DNA from: Phocaeicola_A sp963624095
GTDB lineage: Bacteria; Bacteroidota; Bacteroidia; Bacteroidales; Bacteroidaceae
DNA length: 13,628 nucleotides
Direction: 5' to 3'
Assembly (NCBI GenBank): GCA_963624095.1
Contig: CAVFNZ010000065.1
Span: 1 to 13,628, forward strand
Numbering within the stretch: position 1 is the stretch's first letter; every line of letters begins with the position of its first letter. The notes under the pieces are model-generated. The model was not told the origin of the DNA, searched no databases, and worked only from the letters and a program-made list of their open reading frames with translations. A program made the translations under genes and the position numbers. This document shows positions 1 to 4,996 of the stretch, one piece after another.

Positions 1-97
1 TACTATGCACAATAAAACAGATAGTTTTTTCATTCTTTATTATTATTTAAATTAGTGATTGTCTGTCTGATTTTAATAACATCTTCCGGCAAATACT

Positions 98-940
98 TTA
101 CAATGGGTGGAAACCGGAACTGTCATTACTCCATGGGTTACCATATTGGTCAGTATAATTACATTCGCTGTATTTGGAATCTTGAGTAAGTATATACTCT
201 TGGCCGTCAACCATTACCGAATACCGTTTCAATCCGTCATCACCGCCTGAACCTGAAGAAGAATTACTTCCTGTGTCGGCTGCATCGTTAAGCACATCCC
301 CAAAATGAACGAATGAATCGAGCAAGCCCAAGACATTACCAATGTAAAAGCCCCATTTGGCAATATTCCACATTGTATCTGTTTCTATCCATCCAATCCA
401 TTTGATTATGAACCCTATCAGCAAAGCGATTACTCCCAGCACAAACCCAAAACCAAGCATTCGGCCAATTACCACCAATGCAATCCTGACAAGAAAGATA
501 GCGACACCAAGAAAGAAAATCCATTTTAACCCGGTGAACCACGCAGATTCACCTTCTATATTAAACAGCCACGAGAAGAAACTCCATGATTCCTCTTTTG
601 TGGAAGTACTTGCATCCCCTTCGTCTGTTACGGCTGTCAGATACGAGGTACTGACATAACCTTGCCAACCATTATAATTGATATTAGCCCAGCCGTTTTC
701 TATGGAAATCACATCAACAACATTACCTTGGGATAATTGTCCCAATACTTCACTGTTTTTATTGGCCGAAGCACGTACATTAAGTCCATTTGGAGCAGTC
801 ACACGATAATAATCAGCAAAGGCTTCTATACATAGGAAGAAACTTATGAATAGGAATAAAAATGATTTTGTTATGGAACTGTGACACAAAGACGCATTTT
901 CCGGCATAGAAATGTTTTGGGGAAATCCAAATCTGTTCAT
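98..940 (-). CDS. SH3 (SH3b) domain membrane protein, hypothetical
   Basis: A 280-residue protein of unknown role. Residues 24-42 form a hydrophobic signal segment (TKSFLFLF...EAFA), followed at about 44-104 by a bacterial SH3 domain with the typical 'GLNVRASANKNSEVLGQL' core and a 'GWQGYVSTSYL' end. Such domains usually bind peptidoglycan or other envelope ligands. Residues 136-212 contain about three membrane helices, then a Ser/Gly-rich linker (223-236) and a short C-terminal domain with Tyr, Asp and Asn residues. The likely layout is a periplasmic SH3 domain, a membrane bundle and a small tail. The first ATG gives an unusually long 25-residue n-region, so the ATG at residue 12 (position 907) may be the real start; no clear ribosome binding site decides it. 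Base composition is clearly more AT-rich than the genes from 2781 onward. It lies just downstream of the structured RNA at 957-1180. Confidence 0.75.
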   Translation of the reverse strand: MNRFGFPQNISMPENASLCHSSITKSFLFLFISFFLCIEAFADYYRVTAPNGLNVRASANKNSEVLGQLSQGNVVDVISIENGWANINYNGWQGYVSTSYLTAVTDEGDASTSTKEESWSFFSWLFNIEGESAWFTGLKWIFFLGVAIFLVRIALVVIGRMLGFGFVLGVIALLIGFIIKWIGWIETDTMWNIAKWGFYIGNVLGLLDSFVHFGDVLNDAADTGSNSSSGSGGDDGLKRYSVMVDGQEYILTQDSKYSECNYTDQYGNPWSNDSSGFHPL

Positions 941-956
941 TACTACTTTTATGCCA

Positions 957-1180
957 TTTTATTAAACCACGAAGCGTGGAACTGCAAATGCTACGTTCTA
1001 AGTCGGAGGTCGTAGGAATAACCTTTATTCAGAGTATGGTAACAGCAGCCCCACGCTATAGCGTGAGAAACCATTACGCTTTTCCCTCTGAATAGTCTTG
1101 AATTTCCTACGTTCCCGACTTCGAGATAAGCATAACGCTTCTTTCTTTTCTAATATGTCTTGGAAAGAGTGGCCTCTATC
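957..1180 (-). ncRNA. Structured RNA, rod-like, 6S-like candidate
   Basis: The minus strand can fold into one long interrupted hairpin. From the outside in: ATGCT/AGCAT (about 1130 with 989), AAGTCGG/CCGACTT, CGTAGGAA/TTCCTACG (about 1111-1104 with 1018-1011), a 9x7 internal loop, TATTCAGAG/CTCTGAATA (1094-1086 with 1034-1026), ATGGT/ACCAT, and the apex CACGC-TATA-GCGTG (1065-1052). A TACTTTTG -7 box lies just upstream (1194-1187), and a small hairpin (979-967) with a weak T-rich tail marks a possible 3' end, giving about 220 nt. A long rod with a central bubble and its own promoter is the architecture of 6S RNA and of the Bacteroidales-1 type RNAs known in this order. The structure is seen; the family assignment is inferred from shape. 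It could instead be a long leader of the SH3 gene. Confidence 0.6.
967..979 (-). terminator. Weak terminator-like hairpin after the structured RNA
   Basis: CCACG-CTT-CGTGG on the minus strand is a 5-bp stem followed by TTTAATAAAA. The stem is short and the T tract is interrupted, so termination would be partial at best. The SH3 gene starts only 27 bases further on, so read-through could supply its transcription. Confidence 0.35.
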
Positions 1181-1186
1181 CGAATG

Positions 1187-1194
1187 CAAAAGTA
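1187..1194 (-). promoter_or_regulatory. Promoter -7 box of the structured RNA
   Basis: On the minus strand the sequence is TACTTTTG, matching the Bacteroidota -7 consensus TAnnTTTG. The -33 region is weak: only a GGTG sits about 18 bases upstream. A start near 1180 is expected, placing the whole rod-like fold inside the transcript. Confidence 0.5.
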
Positions 1195-1690
1195 ATGAAT
1201 TTCCTGTATAAACACCCGCTGTTTAGCGAGAATCAGCATATTAAGGCTAATTTTTAGCCTATTTGTACCCTCGTTGGTTCTCAAAAAGCAAAAAACGCAG
1301 AGTTTCAATAATAGTAAATAATTCCTTGACAAGTATTTTCCGCTTTTCACTCTATTCAATCAACAATAAAGTATAAAAAGACTTGCCCCTATTAACGCCC
1401 TGTCTACTTTTGGGCTCTAACAGTCCCCTTTCTCTATCCGGCCTTCTACCTAAACTATAGTTTACAGAATCATTTATAGTGGTTTTGAGCTTGACATAAG
1501 GAAAAGGAAGTGCTCAAAACATGAATCGCAAAACCTTTTCTGCGCCAATATTTTTTAAGTAACGAATGAGCAGAAGTCATTTTGTTTGCAGCTTATCGCT
1601 ACCATCATAATCAACGTTTAAAGACATTCAAACCCATTTAACGAAATGAGGAATAAATCTGGGTGGAAACAAAACGGGAACAATGGAAAC
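1195..1690. other. AT-rich spacer without a convincing gene
   Basis: No supported protein gene. The stretch holds one consensus plus-strand promoter (1383-1412), a 14-base palindrome TAAACTATAGTTTA (1451-1464), an inverted repeat GTTTTGAGC/GCTCAAAAC (1482-1490 and 1512-1520), and a tiny possible 13-codon reading frame from ATG 1521 (MNRKTFSAPIFFK) preceded by AAGGAAG. Near its right end TGGAAACAAAA occurs twice, 20 bases apart (1664 and 1684). A 69-codon minus-strand frame (1359-1150) starts at TTG and overlaps the RNA promoter; it was not accepted as a gene. Confidence 0.5.
1383..1412 (+). promoter_or_regulatory. Unassigned Bacteroidota-type promoter
   Basis: TTG at 1383-1385, a 19-base spacer, then TACTTTTG at 1405-1412 matches the Bacteroidota consensus in both boxes and spacing. 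The predicted start is near 1419. No annotated plus-strand gene follows before the tRNA-Leu terminator, so it may serve a small RNA or a very short peptide, or be a relic. Confidence 0.5.
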
Positions 1691-1737
1691 AAAATAAAAT
1701 CGGATAAGTATTGATTTTTCAATTACTTATCCGATTT
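1691..1737 (-). terminator. Intrinsic terminator of tRNA-Leu
   Basis: On the minus strand the arm AAATCGGATAAGTA pairs with TACTTATCCGATTT; with the inner ATTGA/TCAAT and one bulged A this gives about 18 bp around a short A-rich loop. TTATTTTG follows. It begins a few bases past the tRNA 3' end. The near-perfect symmetry means it could also stop plus-strand transcription from the 1383 promoter. Confidence 0.8.
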
Positions 1738-1742
1738 ATTCG

Positions 1743-1826
1743 TACCCAGACCCGGGGTCGAACCGGGATGGATTTAACTCCACTGGTGTTTGAGACCAGC
1801 GCGTCTACCGATTCCGCCATCTGGGC
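1743..1826 (-). tRNA. tRNA-Leu, anticodon CAA
   Basis: The minus strand gives a complete class II tRNA of 84 bases. It has acceptor GCCCAGA/TCTGGGT plus A73, anticodon stem CTGGT/ACCAG around the loop CTCAAAC (anticodon CAA, reading UUG), a long variable arm TGGAGTTAAATCCA as expected for leucine, and T arm CCCGG-TTCGACC-CCGGG. The G1-U72 pair is also found in other bacterial tRNA-Leu. CCA is not encoded; the genomic bases after A73 are CG. Confidence 0.97.
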
Positions 1827-1844
1827 ATTTCGTTAAATGCGGTG

Positions 1845-1876
1845 CAAAGATAGGCATATTTTGTTTATCCGCAAAA
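1845..1876 (-). promoter_or_regulatory. Promoter of tRNA-Leu
   Basis: TTTTG (1876-1872), a 19-base spacer and TATCTTTG (1852-1845) on the minus strand match the Bacteroidota promoter consensus. The predicted start is about 12 bases before the tRNA 5' end. Confidence 0.85.
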
Positions 1877-1969
1877 CTTATTGGCTCTAAATTTCAATAA
1901 AAACGTAAAATCACCGATATAAAATCACCGATGTAGGGGAACGAGAACCCTAATCCGCATTGCAATCAA

Positions 1970-2044
1970 GTTAATGGCCGTTGACTAATCGTTGACTACC
2001 GGTTACTACCATTAACCAACCATTAACCAGCCGTTAACTGAACC
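1970..2044. repeat. Degenerate ~10.5 bp repeat of GTTRAC/ATTAACC motifs
   Basis: Seven related blocks begin at 1970, 1980, 1991, 2002, 2011, 2022 and 2033: GTTAATGGCC, GTTGACTAATC, GTTGACTACCG, GTTACTACC, ATTAACCAACC, ATTAACCAGCC and GTTAACTGAACC. The mean period is 10.5 bases. Just upstream, AAAATCACCGAT is repeated twice 14 bases apart (1907 and 1921). No gene lies here. Confidence 0.6.
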
Positions 2045-2105
2045 ATCGAAAAACAGGGCTTTTCGTTTGCTGATTTTCACGCCCGAGGAGACCCCTTTCC
2101 CAGGA

Positions 2106-2229
2106 CGTACGGCCATACACCCTCAGGCTGTACAACTATAGTACCTCATGCTGTACAGCTATAGCACCTCATGCTGTACAACTATAGCACCTCATCCCGT
2201 ACAGCTATAGAACGTCATGCCGTACGGGA
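2106..2229. repeat. 23 bp tandem array, about 5 units
   Basis: Units start at 2106 (diverged), 2129, 2152, 2175 and 2198, with a partial unit at 2221, all exactly 23 bases apart. The middle units begin TGTACA (a palindrome), continue with A or G and CTATAG (a second palindrome), then C/TACCTCATGC. The first unit and the last partial one carry CGTACGG at the front instead. A small hairpin, ATGGGG-AAG-CCCCAT (2229-2243), follows directly. No reading frame explains the array: 23 is not a multiple of three. Confidence 0.9.
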
Positions 2230-2258
2230 TGGGGAAGCCCCATAGACAGACCTGACTA

Positions 2259-2372
2259 TGACTGAATTTTCTTTACACTTATTGAGTTGTTTTACTAAGA
2301 TGCTTCACTCCTTGGCCAATCCCTTACTGTAATACTTCACAGCACAGGGAAAATGTTACTGAGACGCTTCAC
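2259..2372. repeat. 32 bp period direct repeat with 17-base conserved core
   Basis: Cores at 2292-2308 (TTACTAAGATGCTTCAC), 2324-2340 (TTACTGTAATACTTCAC) and 2356-2372 (TTACTGAGACGCTTCAC) are spaced exactly 32 bases apart. The 15-base stretches between them are not obviously alike. A weaker fourth copy at 2259-2276 keeps ACTGA and CTTTAC at the same period. It is not a CRISPR: the cores are short and degenerate, and the spacers are too short. Confidence 0.75.
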
Positions 2373-2725
2373 ACAGTTAAATCCAACCGCAAAGTTACGC
2401 ATGATATTCACTGGCTTTTTCCTGGTTTCACCAGACACTTTTTCCCTTCGTTAACTGAAACGGTAGACACTTTATGCTGAGCCGTACTGAATCGATGGAC
2501 ACGGGCGGAAAGGCCGTGTCGTTTTTGTTGACGGTGCACAGCGCGGTCTCCAGGAACGTACACACATGACCCGACTTTAAGGTGTAGGGGATAGTGTAGG
2601 AAATGGTACAGGAAATATGGATGGATTCAAGATAGAAGGGCAATCACAGCGTCCACTCCTTCCTCTTCGGAGCGTAGCGGAGTACAGGAAATATGTACTT
2701 TTTCCAGTTCTTTTTTGTCGTTTGA
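2373..2725. other. Spacer upstream of manC
   Basis: No convincing gene. A TAACTTTG (2397-2390) on the minus strand resembles a -7 box but lacks a -33 element. A plus-strand hairpin followed by five T residues lies at 2498-2526. A 71-codon minus-strand frame (2643-2428) starts at TTG, has no recognisable motif and was not accepted. Confidence 0.5.
2498..2526 (+). terminator. Orphan intrinsic-terminator-like hairpin
   Basis: GACACGG and CCGTGTC form a 7-bp stem around a 9-base loop and are followed by GTTTTTG. It has the form of a plus-strand intrinsic terminator, but no plus-strand gene lies upstream in the spacer. It may shield manC from read-through or be the remnant of a lost gene. Confidence 0.4.
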
Positions 2726-2757
2726 TTGGGAGGTTATTGTTTTTAATCCTATATTAG
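2726..2757 (+). promoter_or_regulatory. Probable manC promoter
   Basis: TTG at 2726-2728, a 21-base spacer and TATATTAG at 2750-2757 (one mismatch to TAnnTTTG). The predicted start, near 2764, lies downstream of the TTG codon at 2715 that would give a longer protein, which supports the ATG at 2781 as the true start. Confidence 0.5.
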
Positions 2758-2780
2758 CCGAAACTTTAAAGAGTAAGATC

Positions 2781-3860
2781 ATGTTGAATGCTGATAACTT
2801 CTGCGTTATTCTGGCCGGAGGCGTGGGTAGTCGTTTCTGGCCTTACAGCAAGAAGAAGTTTCCCAAACAGTTCATCGATTTCTTCGGCACCGGGAGCTCG
2901 CTGCTGCAACATACCTACCAGCGTTTTAAGAAAATAGTGCCCGAGGAGAATATTATCGTCGTCACCAGCGCGTCCTATGAGGGGATCGTCAAGGAGCAGC
3001 TTCCGCAGCTGCCTGTCGACAACCTCTTGCTCGAACCCATCAGCCGCAACACGGCTCCCTCGGTGGTGTGGGCGGCCTATCACATTTACCTTCTCAACCC
3101 TCACGCGAACATGGTGGTGGCCCCGGCTGACCAACTCATCATGAAAGAGGAGGAGTTTCGTCACGCCATACAGCACGGACTCGATTATGTAGCGCACAAT
3201 GACAAACTCTTGACCGTGGGCATGGTGGCTACACGTCCGGAAACGGCCTACGGCTACATCCAGATTGACGAGGAACACGAGGGTAATATATATAAGGTAA
3301 AGAGTTTCACCGAAAAGCCGGAACTCAACTTCGCCAAGTTCTTCGTGGAGAGCGGCGAGTTCTACTGGAACTCGGGACTCTTCCTATGGAACGTGAACGC
3401 CATCCTTCACGCCACCTACACGTTCCTGCCCGAGATAGGGGCTGTGCTCGACAATGTGCGTAAGGACCAATTCAATCGGGAGAACGAGCGGAGGTTCGTG
3501 GAACACTACTTTCCCTCCTGTCCCAACATCTCCATCGACTATGGCGTGCTGGAGAAATCGGACAACGTCTATGTGCTTACGGGGGACTTCGGATGGAGCG
3601 ACCTGGGTAACTGGAACACCTTCTACGAGATGTCGCCCAAAGACCACAACGGCAACGTCGCCATCGGCTCAAAGACGCTGCTCTATGACTGTCACGACGA
3701 CATCGTCACTGCGCCAGCCGACCGGATTGTCGTCCTGAAAGACCTCGATGGCTACATGGTGGTGGAGAGTGACAACGTCCTCGTGGTCTGCAAGAAAGAC
3801 GACACCGAAGCCATCCGCCAGTTTGTCAATGACGTGCAGGTCCGCTTCGGGGAAGACTGA
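2781..3860 (+). CDS. manC: Mannose-1-phosphate guanylyltransferase
   Basis: Makes GDP-mannose from mannose 1-phosphate and GTP in the cytoplasm, the donor for mannosylation and the precursor of GDP-fucose used in capsule and surface glycans. The 359-residue protein opens with the nucleotide-binding signature LAGGVGSRFWPYSKKKFPKQ (11-30). EPISRNTAP (85-93), the sugar-binding FTEKP (176-180), NSGLFLW (197-203) and SIDYGVLEK...DFGWSDLGNW (251-278) follow, all typical of the family. It ends after a short left-handed-helix-like tail, so it is the monofunctional form without a fused phosphomannose isomerase. The start is ATG 2781; an upstream TTG at 2715 would add 22 residues that precede the usual N-terminus and lie ahead of the likely promoter. 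It stands alone, convergent with the HIT gene. Confidence 0.95.
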   Translation: MLNADNFCVILAGGVGSRFWPYSKKKFPKQFIDFFGTGSSLLQHTYQRFKKIVPEENIIVVTSASYEGIVKEQLPQLPVDNLLLEPISRNTAPSVVWAAYHIYLLNPHANMVVAPADQLIMKEEEFRHAIQHGLDYVAHNDKLLTVGMVATRPETAYGYIQIDEEHEGNIYKVKSFTEKPELNFAKFFVESGEFYWNSGLFLWNVNAILHATYTFLPEIGAVLDNVRKDQFNRENERRFVEHYFPSCPNISIDYGVLEKSDNVYVLTGDFGWSDLGNWNTFYEMSPKDHNGNVAIGSKTLLYDCHDDIVTAPADRIVVLKDLDGYMVVESDNVLVVCKKDDTEAIRQFVNDVQVRFGED

Positions 3861-3893
3861 TGCCGGTTCTCGCGGAGTCCGTCGCATAACGAA

Positions 3894-3917
3894 GAGAGCC
3901 GCCCGAGGGCGGCTCTC
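3894..3917. terminator. Shared hairpin between convergent genes
   Basis: GAGAGCCGCCC and GGGCGGCTCTC form a nearly perfect 10-11 bp GC-rich stem with a 2-4 base loop, placed between the manC stop and the HIT stop. T tracts on either side are weak (GGTTTT on plus, TTCGTT on minus). Its position suggests it ends both transcripts. Confidence 0.7.
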
Positions 3918-3940
3918 CTATCCGGTTTTCGGTAAGTCCT

Positions 3941-4348
3941 TTAGTCGTTCCCGTTGACCCACGCCTCGTTGAGGCGTTTGGCGATGTCGGCAAACTCTTC
4001 GGGGGTGAGCTTCAGCTTCGGGTTGGAGAAGAGCATGTCCGACTCCTTGTTGATAGGAATCAGATGGATGTGCGCGTGAGGCACTTCCAGTCCGATGACC
4101 GCCTGTCCCACCTTTTTGCAGGGGAACACCTTCTCTATGGCGCGCGCCACTGATTTGGCGAACAGCTGTATCTGCGCCAGTTCGTCATCCTCCAAGTCGA
4201 ACAGGTAGTCCACCTCGCGTTTGGGTATCACCAACGTGTGACCCTTCACGAGCGGGTTGATGTCCAGAAACGCGTAGAACTTGTCGTTCTCCGCCACCTT
4301 GTAGCTCGGTATCTCGCCCGCTACAATCATGCTGAATACTGATGCCAT
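3941..4348 (-). CDS. HIT family nucleotide hydrolase/transferase
   Basis: A 135-residue histidine-triad protein of the HINT type, which hydrolyses nucleoside phosphoramidates and related adenylated compounds. The triad is HAHIHLI at 91-97 (H91, H93, H95), in the expected PHAHIHLIP setting. The N-terminal 'FYAFLDINPLVKGHTLVIPK' (24-43) is also typical of the family. Length is normal. The physiological substrate cannot be told from the sequence. Its start lies 19 bases after the greA stop on the same strand, so the two are probably one transcript from the greA promoter; no separate promoter box is visible in that gap. Confidence 0.9.
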   Translation of the reverse strand: MASVFSMIVAGEIPSYKVAENDKFYAFLDINPLVKGHTLVIPKREVDYLFDLEDDELAQIQLFAKSVARAIEKVFPCKKVGQAVIGLEVPHAHIHLIPINKESDMLFSNPKLKLTPEEFADIAKRLNEAWVNGND

Positions 4349-4367
4349 ATCCTTCTCGTTTTGGGGG

Positions 4368-4832
4368 TTAGAATGTGATGCTCACTATCTCCAGGCTGAT
4401 TTTGCCTTGCGGGATGGTTATCTCCGCAATGTCTCCCACCTTCTTGCCGAGCAGACCTTGGGCGATAGGCGTGTTCACGGAAATCTTTCCCTCTTTCAGG
4501 TTCGCCTCGCTCTCGGACACGATGGTGTAGGCCATCTTCATTCCGTTCTTCACGTTCTTCAGCTCCACATGGGCCAAAATCTGCACCGTGTCGGTCTTCA
4601 GCTTCGAAGTGTCTATGATCTTCGCGTCGCTGATGACCGCCTTCAGTTGGTTGATTTTCATCTCAAGCATTCCTTGTGCCTCCTTGGCCGCGTCGTACTC
4701 GGCGTTCTCGGACAAGTCTCCTTTATCGCGTGCCTCTGCAATGGCCGCCGAAATCTTTGGACGTTGCACGGTTTCCAACTCTTTCAATTCCGCTACAAGT
4801 TTCTTGTAGCCTTCTTCTGACATGTATGCCAT
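4368..4832 (-). CDS. greA: Transcription elongation factor GreA
   Basis: Rescues backtracked RNA polymerase by stimulating cleavage of the nascent RNA 3' end through the secondary channel. The 154-residue length is normal. The N-terminal coiled coil carries the conserved tip GDLSENAEYDAA (38-49), with the acidic pair D39 and E42 that help hold the catalytic magnesium. The C-terminal part has NTPIAQGLLGKKVGD and ends in an FKBP-like fold. The start is ATG 4832, because AGGAGGAAT (4845-4837) sits at ideal distance; a longer frame to 4868 would put this site inside the gene. The leader contains a terminator-like hairpin (4876-4913) after a consensus promoter. First gene of a greA-HIT pair. Confidence 0.96.
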   Translation of the reverse strand: MAYMSEEGYKKLVAELKELETVQRPKISAAIAEARDKGDLSENAEYDAAKEAQGMLEMKINQLKAVISDAKIIDTSKLKTDTVQILAHVELKNVKNGMKMAYTIVSESEANLKEGKISVNTPIAQGLLGKKVGDIAEITIPQGKISLEIVSITF

Positions 4833-4875
4833 ACTTATTCCTCCTAATTTTTTGTCCCTGACGGGCACAATATAA

Positions 4876-4913
4876 CAAAAAAGAATCCCGGCATTAGGAT
4901 GCTGATGCCGGAA
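4876..4913 (-). terminator. Terminator/attenuator in the greA leader
   Basis: On the minus strand, TTCCGGCAT (4913-4905) pairs with ATGCCGGGA (4894-4886), a 9-bp stem with one G-U pair and a 10-base loop, followed by TTCTTTTTTG (4885-4876). This is a complete intrinsic terminator. It lies between the greA promoter and the greA start, so transcripts from that promoter must pass it to express greA. It could also end read-through from the upstream DUF4369 gene. Confidence 0.7.
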
Positions 4914-4934
4914 CCCTTCATAAGTTCACCGATG

Positions 4935-4965
4935 CAAAGGTAGCGCAAGTTTTTTAATCGCCAAA
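4935..4965 (-). promoter_or_regulatory. greA promoter
   Basis: TTTG (4965-4962), a 19-base spacer, and TACCTTTG (4942-4935) on the minus strand match the Bacteroidota consensus. Transcription should begin near 4928, giving a leader of about 95 bases before the greA ATG. It lies only about 30 bases past the stop of the upstream gene. Confidence 0.85.
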
Positions 4966-4996
4966 CTTCCCGCTTATGCTTTGCAACATAAATTCG

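Noticed and set aside
1150..1359. 69-codon minus-strand frame upstream of the structured RNA
   Set aside because: Starts at TTG and runs through the RNA promoter box and into the RNA 5' end, so coding use is unlikely.
2259..2372. Possible CRISPR array
   Set aside because: Cores are only 17 bases and imperfect, intervals are 15 bases, and no cas gene is present.
2428..2643. 71-codon minus-strand frame in the manC spacer
   Set aside because: TTG start, no promoter upstream, no recognisable domain, and it spans the plus-strand hairpin; a real small gene cannot be excluded but is not supported.
2715..2780. N-terminal extension of ManC from a TTG codon
   Set aside because: The family start is just before the nucleotide-binding motif, ATG 2781 fits, and the likely promoter lies inside the extension.
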